Of a stretch of DNA of 64,000 nt, positions 1-12,576 are shown piece after piece; the first letter of the stretch is position 1; every line of letters begins with the position of its first letter. Origin of the DNA: Dichotomocladium elegans (taxonomy: Eukaryota > Mucoromycota > Mucoromycetes > Mucorales > Lichtheimiaceae). The notes beneath the pieces were generated by a model, which did not search any database, had not been told where the DNA came from, and worked only from the letters and a program-made list of their open reading frames with translations. The stretch spans positions 1-64,000 of the forward strand of contig JAIXMN010000019.1 in assembly GCA_025716815.1 (NCBI GenBank), in the 5' to 3' direction. A program made the translations under genes and the position numbers.

Positions 1-66
1 CCTGGAAAATTGGACGGTGTCATTCTATGTTCGTGGTTGGGGGACATGGTGAAGGAGAAGATGGTG

Positions 67-1130
67 TCAGTAAAGAGGGTCGACGTTGCCGCGTTGTTCT
101 TCCATAATCATATTGTGCAGAAACACACACGCTTCTCATGATATTGGAGACGTCATCCTGCTTCCACAGTCTTATTAGCTTCTGGGTAATCTCAAAGCGC
201 GACTTCAATGCCGCAAACACACGTTCCGCATCTTTCTCAGGAAATTTCTGCGCATTTAAGAACAACGATGCTAAAAGAGCATCAACTACCGTCTAGGGAA
301 AACTAATTATTATCCATAGCTGATGCTTTTTTGAATGCTTTAACTCAACGGATTTAAACGAAAATGATATAATCCGAGTATGTACCATCCGCAAGGTAGT
401 AGCTCTTGTCACAACGATAGTTGTTAATTGTAAAGCTTGTCCGCAGCCATTATCTTGCAAGCCCTCAGTAAACAGTGTGATCGATTCAGAATGTTGCTGC
501 GATTTCAAAATACAGTAAGGTCAATGCCATATCCAAAAGACCCGCGAGGCTACGGCTTTCAGGATCATGATGGGTGTCATCTTCGTTTCCTTTATAAGAT
601 CCATGTCAAGCAGGTAGGAAATCCTTCCATATCCAATGCAAACCGTCGATAGACCCCAGCAGTCTAGGGAGATCCCCTCTCCTCAAACGGCTAAGTTCCT
701 CCCGAATTTGGACGCCTGTAGTGTTTCCTCCTATAGGCATGGTTTCAAATACACACGCTTTTCCTCACCTCGTTAAACTCGTGCACGGATCAGACAAGAA
801 TCATATGCTACTTGGAATACAGATACGAAGATGCTCTGCGTACTCAAAGGACAAGGGTAGCGCGCCTCGTCGAATATCTGGACAAAATAGTAGTCCTGGT
901 GCTCAAGGTTTCCTAGCAATTCGGAAGAAGACGTCACGCCCCATTATAATCCTGGATGCACGGAAATGAACATAAGAGTAGAGACTATGATCTCCTTGAA
1001 CTAGGGCAAGTGTGACAGTGTGCACGTCGTGATCAGCTTCAAAAAGGTGGGATGTATTAATATCATGCCCTAATTTTTTGCTTCGGCAAATGAATAAGGA
1101 CACTGACTGACAAGCCATCCGCAACAGCAT
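67..1130 (-). pseudogene. PIF/Harbinger (HARBI1-like, DDE_Tnp_4) transposase, frameshifted relic
   Basis: Harbinger transposases are DDE nucleases that cut and paste their own element. Read on the minus strand, family motifs appear in the right order but in different frames. A segment like the N-terminal 'F.MS..LF.RI' region (FRASRIIMGRDVFFRI) lies near 970-900. The catalytic-core block GSIDGLHWIWKDFLPAWHG lies near 660-600. ILKAVASRVFWIWH follows near 565-530, then YYLADGTYSDYIIFV near 400-355. Next come KDAERVFAALKSRFEI near 225-180 and LHNMIMEEQRGNVDPLY, which ends at a TGA at 67-69. At least four frame changes or stops separate these blocks, and none looks like a clean intron. The copy is therefore almost certainly dead. 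The upstream limit is uncertain, and terminal inverted repeats were not located. The assignment to the family is firm because of the ordered motifs. Confidence 0.85.
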
Positions 1131-1159
1131 TAATCCTTTTTACGTTTTTTGTTTGCGCT

Positions 1160-2343
1160 ATGCCTACACTTGAATTGCTACCTGACACCGAACCTTCGCA
1201 CCCCTTTCTTCTGAATCAGGATGCACACAAAATAGCCGCTGATTCCAACTTTGATAATCTCTCGGAGGAAGAGAAAAGTGCACTTCTCGACCATGTTGCG
1301 GCCGAATTCGCCCAAGACCCAAAGGCAATGGATCGACTTGCGGCTCAATTCTTGCGCGAAGTGAAAACCAATGATTTTCACGACGTGCCTGTTCAACCCC
1401 AGCCTGGGTATATATGCAAAACAAAGGTGGTTAGAGCGGATGATAGCAAATCTCAATGTAAGGAAGGAATGGTGGTATACATCAACGTGTGTCATGCCGG
1501 TGAGATCCCGGCCCCGCCTGTTATGCCAGAGAGCGAGGTGCAAAAGGCACTCCATGCCGAACCAGACGCAGCCTTTCGTGTACCAGTGAGCCTGGGGCAG
1601 ATGCGCCGCGACGGAGATTCAGGTAATGAAGAGAGCCCATGCTGGTGTTTCTTACTTTCTTTAAATAAAAAGCTAATTCACCAAGAATAGAGTCTTTGAT
1701 CTTCGATGCATGCATCCATACGCTCCCATACACACGGTCGGAACATGACCTGGACTTTAGGCTGTATATCCTGGAACTGTGCATAGAATTGGTAGAAGAA
1801 CGGTTGTCTGTTGAATTAAGTCGTGGTATGTAGTGAAAAATGGTCTGTGCGCATTATCGCCGCAATTGACGATTGGTATAGAGTTTACAATGCCGAAGAT
1901 GGCATCCAAAGGGCAAATACCAAAGCGCATATTGCGACTTCCTAAACCGGCCCTCATTTCTGCTGTCAAAGGCCAAAAGAAGCCTTCCAAGAAGCAACCC
2001 ATGGTACCTATTATATCGATGGACAAGGAGAAGAAGGAGGTAGTAGTGGTTTTCCCGAATATTCCTTCAGTGGTAAGTGTGAGGAGGTGACTCCAGCAAG
2101 CATTGTTTGTTTAAAGTTGCATAGAATTCGTCTTCGTGGACGTTGGATGTAGAACCGAACCAGCTTTTGCTGGGAGGGGTTGGCAGCCATTTCGTGAAAG
2201 TCGCGCTACCACAGACTGTGTTAGTCGAGCACAAAAGTAACAATGCTCAATATTACAAGCGTAGCCGAGATCTGGTTATCCGGCTGTCATTAGCTCCTGC
2301 AGCAGCAGCTGATGGTGGTGATTCGCGTCGGCAATATTTGTGA
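1160..2343 (+). CDS. PIH1 domain-containing protein (R2TP/dynein-assembly cofactor family)
   Basis: PIH1 proteins join the R2TP complex (Rvb1/2, Tah1) and help Hsp90 assemble snoRNPs, PIKKs or axonemal dyneins. The first exon (1160 to about 1621) encodes the PIH1 core. It contains PGYICKTKVV and GMVVYINVCHAGEIPAPP, then RVPVSLGQMR, all typical of the fold. The second exon (about 1693-1836) continues in another frame as FDLRCMHPYAPIHT...LELCIELVEE. This matches the family pattern 'VFD..fnp.v......D..Fr.fl.elaie.ve'. A Lys/Pro-rich linker (MPKMASKGQIPKR) follows, and the last exon (about 2124-2343) gives a CS-like beta domain, LDVEPNQLLLGGVG...VKVALP. Four exons, roughly 300 residues. It converges with the mitochondrial gene, with only 87 bases between the two stop codons. 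Whether it is PIH1D1-like or kintoun-like cannot be decided by eye. Confidence 0.85.
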
Positions 2344-2430
2344 AAGAAAGGAATAGAATTGGTGTATCGATATTTTTTCTTATTTCGTTGTAGAGAATAT
2401 AAATTCTAGTAGTACTTTTTCTTTTATATA

Positions 2431-3446
2431 TTACAAGGAGCTGAGGAAATCCTCAATGGGCTTCACCTTTTCTTGATCCCCATTTTCATTGAGCTTAGTA
2501 GCAAGTTTCTCCAGCGCAGACTTGGCACCAGCTCTGTTCTCAATGTCCTCAGCGGAAGCGTCTATCAGATCCTGCGCCGTCAAGACTGCCTTCTCTAAAC
2601 CCTCATCTTCTGCAGTAGCGAGACATGCGTTCAACAACGAGCCATACATGGCTCCAGTTCTTGTAAGATTGTAGAGAGGGACCATCGCAAGAGTAACGAA
2701 TGCTTTGTCGAGGTTGCTGTTTGATAACACTGCAATGGTATTTTCAAAGTCGTTGGCAGAGGGCAGCAAGCCATATCGCTGACGTTCGCCGAGAAGGGTA
2801 TAGACCACCTCTCCACATCCAAGTCGACAGCATGTCTCTACGATCTTTGACGACGTATAAGGAGTAATGGGTAGGCGCTTGTTGCGCCACTGCTCAATGA
2901 GGAGCGGGAGCTTTTCGGCGTCTTCTGGAGTGGAAACATGGTGAATCAGGTTATTGAGTCGGGTGTGTTTTGGCAAGGTTTGCAGGTCTTTGGGATCGCT
3001 TGTTTCGGCCACAAGAGCCTCAAAGAATGCGCTAAACTTGGAGATATCCCGGGCACCCTCTGACTCTTTTGCCTTGTTCAAGAGCACTTCTTCAGCATGT
3101 CTCTGTTGCTCTGCCTCAAGCAATTCCGGATCGTCTTCTTCAAGCAGTTCGACAGTACCTTTTCCCTTCTTTGCCTTCAATACTGTTTGGGCAGATCGCA
3201 TTAGTGGAAAAAGAAGATTTGGGCGGTGGTCGTCGCTTTTATTACTCACGCACGCTTGAGGTCCGCAGAGCGTGGAAGGCACATTGTTGACGCGCGACAA
3301 CGGGAACAGCTCGCAATCCAACAGAAGCTATAGTTTACCGAAGGAGGTATAAGGACAAGAGCAAAGAATCATTGACATGATGACATACGAGCTCGAAGGG
3401 TCTGTCTCAGTAATGCTAATGGGCGTGCAGCGGATCGGAATGCCAT
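2431..3446 (-). CDS. Mitochondrially targeted helical-repeat (PPR-like) protein, function unassigned
   Basis: The long exon (about 3200 down to 2431) encodes an acidic, then helical protein. Blocks such as LNNLIHHVSTPEDAEKLPLL, YTSSKIVETCCRLGCGEVVY and MYGSLLNACLAT look like degenerate PPR/TPR-type helix pairs. I place the start at 3446 rather than the in-frame ATG at 3321. Two upstream coding pieces join with good splice sites: MAFRSAARPLALLRQTLRA (donor GTATGT at about 3389), then SVGLRAVPVVARQQCAFHAL (donor GTGAGT, next acceptor CAG at about 3182). Together they give a classic Arg-rich, acid-free mitochondrial presequence. A mitoribosome or mitochondrial RNA role would fit, but no family was recognised. 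It diverges from the first subtilase across about 360 bases. Confidence 0.75.
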
Positions 3447-3805
3447 ATTGTTTTAGAAGGCTTATTACCACTACGGGGACGGAGCACGGGCAATAAACAA
3501 AACTTGGTGTGACTTAATCTTCAAGGGCGACATTTCCGGTTTCAGCACCGCAATCCCCCCCCTTTTTTTCGTACGACTGGATATAAATGAATGGTCGTCA
3601 CTACGTAACATGTCTCCTTCACCCCTATATGCGAGCAAGCAGAGCGTTGGCGAGGAATTAGAAGAAAAGTGATAAAAGAGAGAGAACACGAGAGAGAATT
3701 AAAAGAGAAGAAAAGGGGAAGCCTGCTACAGTTAGCCACACATCTTTGCTACAAAAGCAATTCTGCTATTTCTCTTTCCCTTTTTTATATCATCCTTTCT
3801 CCTTG
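3447..3805. promoter_or_regulatory. Divergent intergenic region (mitochondrial protein / subtilase 1)
   Basis: This stretch of about 360 bases separates two divergent start codons and must hold both promoters. It contains a C7T7 run near 3557-3570 and purine-rich DNA around 3660-3720. From about 3760 it becomes pyrimidine-rich (T-rich with TATAT) just before the subtilase ATG at 3806. No specific operator was recognised. Confidence 0.4.
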
Positions 3806-6800
3806 ATGACTGTGGGAATACTTTTATTATTATTTTTTACTATATTTCTTGTCAATAGCAGCTGCGGAAATATCATTCCAGATGCATTCATCGTCGAATA
3901 CGTTGACCAGCATCAGGATGCCCCCATTCTCTCGTCTCTCAAGGGTGAGCCGTCAAATGCATATCAGATCCGCCAGAAATACGCTTCTCCTTTGTTCCAT
4001 GGGCTCTCGATACGGCTTCTGTCTCCATTGTCCAAGAGAGATGGTAAAGCGAAAACAATGACACCAGCTATACCTGGCCAACTAGCAGAACAGCAACAAT
4101 TGGAGGGCGAGGAGGAGCAGCCGCACCACCCACTTATTATGCAGCTGATGGAGCACCCTGGTGTACGTAAAGTCTATCCTGTTCACGAAGTTCCACGCAT
4201 TCGATGGATGCATGAAGGCAACCTACACAACACATTACCGTACGATCTGGGCCTGACACAGATTGAGAACCTACAAAACGACCTTAAACTTACTGGCTCG
4301 GGGATCACAATCGGTATTCTAGATTCAGGTGAGCCCTTTTTTTTTTGTATATAACACCACCTTACCCCTAATCTATCCCTTCCCATTCTTTCTCATGGGG
4401 AGAGGGACAAAGAAGGGGAAAGCGTAGCCGATCGCGGCGTGGAACGAAGGGAGAGAGAGATAAAGAGAGAGAGAGAGGGAGGATATGAAGGAAGACGGAT
4501 CAGAGACCAGAGGCTCAATCTCGGTTTAACCATGGTTCTATAACGCTCCCATTTATCATAGGAGTCGACTATACTCATCCTGCGTTGGGAGGAGGCTTTG
4601 GCGAGGGCTTCAAGATTAAGATCGGCAAGAATTTAGTTGACCCCAAGGTAGATGATGAAGACGTCGGAAGCCATCGGTCTGTTAATGACCCCTACGATCC
4701 TTGCATCGGTGATGACGCTGGTAAAACACTCGCCTTACACTAAAATTCCCCTATTATTTCAAGTGTCGAGCTTAACATCTATATCCTTCATTATTTCCAT
4801 AGGGCATGGTACACATGTTGCCGGTATTATCAGCGGTATGGATCCAAGCAAGGTAAAAAAAAAGTGGCAATAGAGGATGATTCAGGATTAGGGAGATTAA
4901 CATTTCTGTATATCTGGATATATGTACCTGTCCCTCTTTTGTATGCGTGCCTCCTTATAATCGATATAGAACTTCTTGGGTGTGGCGCCAAATGTCACAC
5001 TTGGCTCGTGGCGAGTCTTCAGTTGCAAAGGGAGCGCGGCCGAAGACGCCGTCATCAAGGCAATGGAACTTGCGTATCGTGCAGGTACCTTTGGGCTGTA
5101 TATCCATTGATGCTTTCTGGTTCTCATATTACTTTCCAATTGTACTATGTAGGATGTGACGTTATCAATCTTAGTTTGAGTGTCCAGACAGCGTGGCCTG
5201 AGAATCCAATGGCTGTAGTTGCGGATCGACTGACCGAAAAAGGAGTTATTGGTATGTCATGAGCGTATGGAAAGAAGGGGGGTATGTAACATGACAAAGT
5301 ACTTACGATATCATGTTTTACCACTAGTTGTTTCCGTCGCTGGAAACGAGGGTGAGCATGGGGTCTTTACCCAAACAAGTCCTGGATCAGGAACTCGTAC
5401 ACTTGCAGTGGGGTCCATTGATAATACCTTCCTTATGTCCAAGGCATTTAGCGTCAATATTTTTCCCAAGGAACGCTTTAGTAAGTAGTTTTACTTTATC
5501 TTGCCAAGCGGTACCAACCCCCTCCAGAAGAAAAGAAACTTATGATTGATAAATTACAGTATATGCATTGTCCACTTCAACTACGGCGATGGTTAACGGA
5601 ACTCTCCTTATCCCTGTTGACAAGGCAAACAACATCTCACTGGGCTGTGACGATGACTCTCTTCCAAATGCAAATAACCAGATCTTGCTCATTCGTCGTG
5701 GTACCTGCGATTTTGACACGAAGCTGAAGAATGCTGAACGAATGGGTGCTATTGGTGTCATGTTCGTCGACATGGATGGAGAGACAGAGAACAGCATTGT
5801 TCGCTCAAAAACGTCGAATGACACAATCCCCAGTGTGGGCATCACAAAGGGCCTCGCAGAAGACCTCCTCAGTCACAGGTCCGAGGCAATTACCGTCACT
5901 TTTCCTTTGCAAGATGAAGAACTTCGCCCTGCCACATCTAAAGGCAAGGTTATATCTGTGTTCTCCGGCGTCGGGCCAACCAATGAACTCGGGCTTAAAC
6001 CAGACATTGCGAGTATCGGATCCAACGTTTACTCCACACTCCCCAGCCACATTAACCACGGATGGGGCCTGCGTTCGGGTACGTCAATGGCCGCTCCGCA
6101 GGTTACCGGTATTGTGGCGTTGATGCTCGAATATTATCGACGCCAAAACATTTCAGTCACACCCTCGATGATCACCGAGGTAATTCAGAACCATGCACAA
6201 CCCGTACTACTGGATGACGGGAGGCCTGAGAATCCGCTTCGTCAAGGAGCTGGATTTATTCAACGTAAGTAGGAGTAGTAGAGACATAAGTTATGTAAGA
6301 AAAACATTGATTTATGAATTATACCGAAAAAAATTAGCACTCGATGCCATCCAAAAGGTGGTCCGCGTCTCTCCTGCTTCGATAAGTTTTAACGACACAG
6401 CTAACCTCATCAGAACCCACACATTGCACATTTCGAACAATGGACACGAGCCTGTTACTTTCAACATGGAACACAAACCTTCTCCGGCAATGCTCCCCTT
6501 TGATGGATCATCATACAAAGCGGCCGAGCCATCTGGAACCGAATCCACTTATGCAACACTTTCCTTTAGTATCTCGACCATCAGGCTTGCGCCGGGTCAA
6601 ACAACCGCGGTCAATGTCACAATCAATCTTCCCCAGAACGTCCAGCCGCACTACCAGATGTACGGAGGCTTTATATCTCTTCTGCGGAATGGTTTCGAGT
6701 ATGCTAGTGTACCGTACTTTGGTGTTTACGGTAGCATGAGCGACCTTCCCATCTTCGATACCGGTTTTCCTTACCTTGCATCATCAAAGAACTACTCGGT

Positions 6801-7200
6801 GATGTACGAAGCTAATGACAGGTTTATCTTTAACGCAACAGCGCATAAAGAGTACCCAGTCATTGTTAGTCGTCTCGTCACGGCTACGGCTCATGTGCTC
6901 ATTGATGTGTTGGATACGTCTGGGATCGTTGTCGGAGCCGTCTTTGGAAGTCCGTTCAACTACTGGGACCGCAACACACTCGATCCCAATTTCTATGTTC
7001 ATCCTGTGATCTGGAATGGGCAAGTGGTCGACCCAGCAAAACTGCATGTCTCTGCGGCCGGCGATCCTGATGAACCCCCGAAGATGGTCAAAGCCGGAAC
7101 TTATAGGATTCGACTCAGGGCACTCAAGCTACTTGCTAACCCTGATCTTCCACAGAGCTGGGAAGAGTGGGTCTCGCTACCGATTCACGTTGTATTTTGA
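3806..7200 (+). CDS. Secreted subtilisin-like serine protease (S8, PA and Fn3-like domains), copy 1
   Basis: Minor extracellular protease (Vpr-like) subtilase that hydrolyses proteins outside the cell. The start at 3806 gives a clean signal peptide (MTVGILLLLFFTIFLVNSS). An ATG 60 bases upstream would only add a poor leader. Eight exons are inferred: 3806-4328, 4562-4720, 4803-4852, 4970-5084, 5153-5251, 5328-5480, 5560-6264 and 6338-7200. Together they stay in frame for 888 residues. An I9-like propeptide covers roughly residues 25-150. The triad is complete: Asp173 (IGILDSG), His232 (GHGTHVAG) and Ser about 541 (GTSMAAPQVTG). VVSVAGNEG carries the oxyanion Asn. A PA domain (LLIRRGTCDFD, residues about 390-480) is inserted before the Ser. 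A C-terminal beta domain (about 630-888, Fn3_5-like) follows. A paralogue lies immediately downstream in the same orientation. Confidence 0.95.
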
Positions 7201-7741
7201 AGAAAAGAAGGTTACTATCTAGAGCATGTGTGTATATTAGAGCATTTCTATACCGTGCACATTGTTACAGCAACCCGCATAAGCGTCTCCGTTCCCTAAT
7301 ATCCCACCATCATCATGATCTACAGTGATAAATGACAATAGATTATTTTACTTTACTTTCAAGCATCGGAGAAATATCTCTGCTCATGCGTTTGTTAGTG
7401 GGAAAAATTGAATGGCCTTTGTCCGAAACTGGCTATTACAAATAATGCAATAAATACCAGTTACATTCACAGCCATCATGTTACATAAATTCATCACATT
7501 CCTTAGGTACCTTCGATGTCTTTTGTTAGCGCCCTGCGTTTCTGTATGATCTTGTTTAGAAGAGGCGATTTTCTAGTCTTAATACAGGCATATTGCCGGA
7601 CGATATTGAGTGCAGGAAGATGTATGAATGTGAACGTTCAAAGACCCTAGCAAACAAACATGAAAGGTTTATATATCGACATATTGCTACAATCATCGCC
7701 TTTTCTTTTCTTCGTTTGACTGTCGCTTATTATATAGAAAT
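7201..7741. other. Intergenic region between the tandem subtilases
   Basis: About 540 AT-rich bases between the stop of the first protease and the start of the second. No ORF of note. Short AT-rich stretches (TATTATATAG just before the ATG at 7742) may hold the promoter. No repeat of the upstream protease promoter was obvious by eye. Confidence 0.5.
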
Positions 7742-10700
7742 ATGGCCATAGATGCCGGGTGTCTTGCTCGACTGCCATGGAGATTAAGCGTCTTTATGTT
7801 CTGCATTGCCTTGCCAGCATTCCTCTGTCGCTGCGCCGGCGCGGCGGCCTTCCATGGTGTTGATGACATTGATCATCCAAAATGGATGCCAAGCACAACT
7901 GGGAAGCAACTCGCAGGGCGGTACATCATCGAGTTTGATGATGCTTTCAGAGGTTCGCCCACAGATTTTATAAAAGAAGTACAGCGCAATCACGCCCAAT
8001 TCAAGTGGACGGTTACCCATGACCTGGACGCGTCCAAGTCCAGTATTTTCCGGGGAACTTCAATACAGCTTAAACATCATCATCAACAACAAGAGAGTCG
8101 TCTTGGCAGCAATAATGCTGCAGGGTCCGGTCAGCACCCGAGAATGATGACCGAATCCCAGGTAATGAGGACTGTGATGGATGAGTATGCCATCAAGCGC
8201 GTGTACCCCGTCGTCGAAGTACCGCGTCCCAGCGTTCGTCATCAAAACGTCCTCCAGACGCAACAAGGAAACATCCTGTCGCCCGAGGTCAGCGGCTTGC
8301 CCTTCTCGCACGCAATGACACAGGTCGATCGCGTCAGGCAAGAACTTGGTCTGACTGGCAAAGGTGTTGTCGTAGGAATTATTGACACAGGTACGGAAGC
8401 AGATAAAAAAAAAAGCATGCATCATGATCTTCATCCGTGATTGAACATTCTAAAGGCGTGGACTTCTACCACCCTGCACTTGGCGGAGGGTTTGGCCCTG
8501 GATATAAAGTATAAGCAAAGCGACGTGAAAATGGCTTGACGAGATATATTAATTAGCGAAAATGACATCAAGGTCGCATTGGGATACGATCTTGTTGGTG
8601 ATCATTTCGACTTTACGGATCCCTCATCGGTTAAACCTTCTCCTGAGCCACTTGATATCTGTGAAAATCCATTCAACGGTGAGCTAGAATCATTCTGTGC
8701 TCCCTTGGTGTTTTAGTTAACACAATGCATATAGGTCATGGCACACATGTCGCGGGGATCATCGCTGCTGAAGATACGATCCACGCAAGTTTTTCTGGCT
8801 CCGCGTGAGATTGCTTCTCGAAGACTAACGTTGACCCCATTCTAGAATTTTACTGGGGTTGCGCCAGATGTCACCCTGGGGATGTGGCGCGTTTTCGGCT
8901 GTAAAGGCTCAGGGTCTAATGATGTGATTATCAAGGCTATGCTGATGGCATATGAAGCAGGCAAATTGCAGTTTATGGCTCCATATTCCCCAGCAGAAGA
9001 TAGCTAATCCTGCAATACCTTCTGATCACAGGTTGTAACATCATAAATCTCAGTCTTGGCAGCCCAAACGGATGGCCCGAGGATCCTACAGCCGTCGTAG
9101 CAGATCGAATCGCTAAGAACAATGTCACAGGTACAGCGGCAGACAACATGTATTCTTTAAGAGTATCACGTCTGACATTTTATTTTTCACTTTGTATAAA
9201 GTGGTTGCGGCAGCGGGTAACGACGGACGTTCCGGCGCCTTTATGATCTCCTCACCAAGTGCTGGTTACGATACTATTTCAGTCGCTTCAATTGATAATG
9301 CCTACAGCCTGCGCCCTCTGGCCATAACTGAGACTGGCCAAAAATTTCGTAAGACATGGCTTTTTTTGTAACACATGAGCACACACACACACACACACCA
9401 GAGAGAGAGAGAGAGATTAAGAAGGGAAGAAGACCAAAAAACTGAAAGAGAAACGCTCATAGCCTACATGCTATCGAACGCGACGCGCTCTTTTCCAAAC
9501 GGGACGCTTGTCGCCTATACCTCCACAAGTGACACGCAGAATGATGGCTGTCAGGCCACAATGTCCGGCGATAGAACCGATCTCAGGGACAAGATTGTGC
9601 TGGTCAAACGGGGAACATGTACATTTGATGAGAAAGCCAAAGTGCTTCGCAAGTATGGTGCGCTATCTATGCTTGTGTACGACAAAGAAGGTGACGAAGC
9701 ATTTGCGCCAGTCGTCAAGTCAGATAGCCTTCCGACAGCTGGTGTTTCGTACAGGACAGGGCTGGCATTGCTTGAGGCCATCAAGACCCACGGAGGCACT
9801 CTAAATGTCGACTTCAACACTGTGTTATCCGCTGTACCGGTTAAAAGTGCCGGAATGGTTTCGCACTTCTCGAGCACGGGTCCCACAAATGAGCTGGATC
9901 TCAAGCCAGATATTGCTGGCATTGGAGGCTACGTCTTTTCAACTCTGCCAAGAGTTCAAGGTAGCTATGGGACCTTATCGGGCACGTCAATGGCTACGCC
10001 GTACGTTGCAGGCGTATGCGCGCTTTATCAACAAGCCCATGGTACAGACGTGAGCCCGGTTTTTATTCGCGAGCAGCTGCAAAATTACGCTAAACTGGCA
10101 AAGACCTATGACGGATTAAATGATAATCCAGTTCGTCAAGGAGCTGGTCTTGTTCAAGGTGAATAATCAGAGGATTTCGGAATGAATTCCGACTTTTTTC
10201 TTTCTGTGTGAATACGTATGCAGCTGCTAATTATTTTTTTTTTTTTTGGTTGTTGTTCGCATATGCAGCCTATGATAGCATTCAAGGCGGCATTCATTTG
10301 ATGCCTGGAAAACTTAGTTTTAACGATACAGCCCATCAAAAAATTGAGCAACTCACGCTTGCGAACCGGAAAGGCGAGGCTGCCACTTTCAGGTTACGCA
10401 ACCAGCCGACGGTGGCCTTGGAGCCGTACAATACCACCATACAATGGTACTTACCCCTCGAAACCTCTGAGTACAATTTCGACACCATGGCCACTCTTGA
10501 TTTTGGCCCAACCCTAAACGGGACCATTACCCTTCAGCCAGGAGAGTCCATAACCATTCCGATATCGGTCAGGTCGATAAAATCAGATACGCTCAACAGC
10601 ATTGACAATCCCTATCCTATATATGGCGGTGCTGTGGAGGTTCTCGATGGCGAGAGTGGCGAGGTCGTCGTCCAGGCGCCCTATATCGGCGTTATTGGAA

Positions 10701-11149
10701 ACATGACGGAGCTCCCTGTTTTTGACGTAGGTTTCCCATTCTTAGTCTTGGAAAACGAGAACGATCTCGATCACGCAAGAGAGGGCCACCCTGATGTGTT
10801 ACACCTGAATCGTACCTCGCCGAAATTTAAACCTTTGTACATGGTGACTCGGCTAGTTACCAGTACGGCACTAATGGTGGTAGATGTGCTCGATGCTGCT
10901 TCCGAGGTTATTGGCATCGCTCTTCAGGCCGAGTATATCGAGCGCAATACGGCTGATGCGAATGACTCATATAACATGGATGCGTGGTACGGAACATATA
11001 TTCCTAACGGGGTGAACGACGATCAAGAGGCCGTTCCGGTGCCCGATGGGGATTATTTCTTGCGCTGGCGTGCGCTCAAGCCGTTTGGAGACCCGGCTAA
11101 TCCTGATAGTTGGGAATCAGTGCTGTCACCGAAGATTATCCTAAGTTAA
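7742..11149 (+). CDS. Secreted subtilisin-like serine protease, copy 2 (tandem paralogue)
   Basis: Same architecture and nearly the same intron positions as the upstream copy. A signal peptide (LSVFMFCIALPAFLCRCAGA) opens the first exon, which ends with the catalytic Asp in VVGIIDTG near 8380. Short exons follow: GVDFYHPALGGGFGPGYK; a VALGYDLVGD exon; GHGTHVAGIIA (catalytic His, about 8735); VAPDVTLGMWRVFGCKG; and CNIINLSLGSPNGW. After VVAAAGNDG comes the large exon (about 9460-10160) with the PA domain (VLVKRGTCTFDEKAK) and GTSMATPYVAGV (catalytic Ser). The final exon (about 10269-11149) is the Fn3-like tail. One intron, after YEAG near 8961, must begin with GC: the phase required to join G to CNIIN leaves no GT donor. 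The protein is clearly diverged from copy 1, so the duplication is not recent. Confidence 0.94.
9377..9417. repeat. (CA)n-(GA)n microsatellite inside an intron of subtilase 2
   Basis: A run of AC dinucleotides passes directly into a run of GA dinucleotides. It lies in the intron between the exon ending ETGQKF and the PA-domain exon. It makes that intron longer than the matching one in copy 1. Confidence 0.9.
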
Positions 11150-11407
11150 ACTTGACTAGATCTCAAATGCCTTACGTACATAAAAAAAAGATGCTGGGCT
11201 ACCTGGCTTGCGTGTGGATACCTGACAGGGAGTAGCACAGGGACACACACATACCTTCAGGGAGTGATTTCCCTAAAAAAGCAAACGCTTGTGCCTTCCC
11301 CTTTTCTCTTTATCTGAATTCAAAACGGGAGTTTGTGCGACCACATCAAATTCATACTCTAGTTTTGATCACTCTACTTTTCTTTTCCCTCGTTCTTTTC
11401 AGTCAAA

Positions 11408-12545
11408 ATGACAGAGACAATGCATCCGCCTCTTCGAGATCGTCTTTTGACTCTCATCAAGGTAAACGTGCGATGCAATAAGCCTCATGCATTCCTGCAG
11501 TTTCAATGGCCTGAATTTGTTACAACCCTCCCTCGATCCTCCAGCATCCTCAGTTCTATTGGTGGTGCGGCCATGTCTGTCTTGTCATGAACGCATTTCT
11601 CTATTTCATGTCGGTTCTGTCTCTCCATCCCCAGTTAACTTATTACAAACGTGCCTACTCTGGCGCACTAGTATCGTATGGTATTGTTTTATGGAAAGCA
11701 ACGGGCGGTGAGGTGAGCAGTGCCACGCTCTGAGCTCTTGTGGGCTACGCGGGTGTGTGTCCATCAACTCCAGAGTCCTCAGACATATTAATCATTTTTA
11801 TTTAAGCTTCTGCGCAAGCTTGATATGGAGTTTATCCGCAACGAGAATGTGCAATACTTTGCCTTAGCATTTTACTGGTATTCTTACCATCCCATTACAG
11901 GTGAGAGAAGTCATTTAGATTATTTACGAGGGAGTTGTAGAGGCAGAATAAACGTCCTCATCCACATCTCGGTATCCAAATATAAGTGACGCTGTTGCCC
12001 TTCCTCGTCTTTTCCACGTTTCACGTACTCGCTTACATACCCAGCGCTCTTGCACCTATGCTTTTTCCGGAAGAAACCGAGGACAATGTAAACAGCGATT
12101 CGGCAACTGTTCAACATGTCTGTCGGCAAATCAAGCAGATTACGGATGAACATCACGAGCTAGCGATGCAGGTCGCTGCCTATATCGAGGTGGTTGGTGT
12201 CATGGGACAGCTTATCCTAGGTGTGATAAGGTAACGAGATGTGTGCGGTACGGCCTCCTGGGAGGATGCGGTTATTTAGATGAAGACTGACCAAACGGAA
12301 TGGTAGCTTCCAGACATCTTTCCTCGCATTAATTGTATTTGCGCACTTCTTGCGATTGCGTTATTTCTCATCACCCTATACGCGCCAGGCGCTCTGGGAC
12401 ACGACCGAGCAGCTTGACCGATGGTTTCTTCCGCTCGCTGATGATCCACGTCGATATGCCCAGACGGCATCGAAGATTTATGCTAACGCCAAGGGTATTG
12501 TCATTCGCTATGGCAGCGGGTCGCTGACTGACGATAGCAACGAGC

Positions 12546-12576
<31 letters not shown>

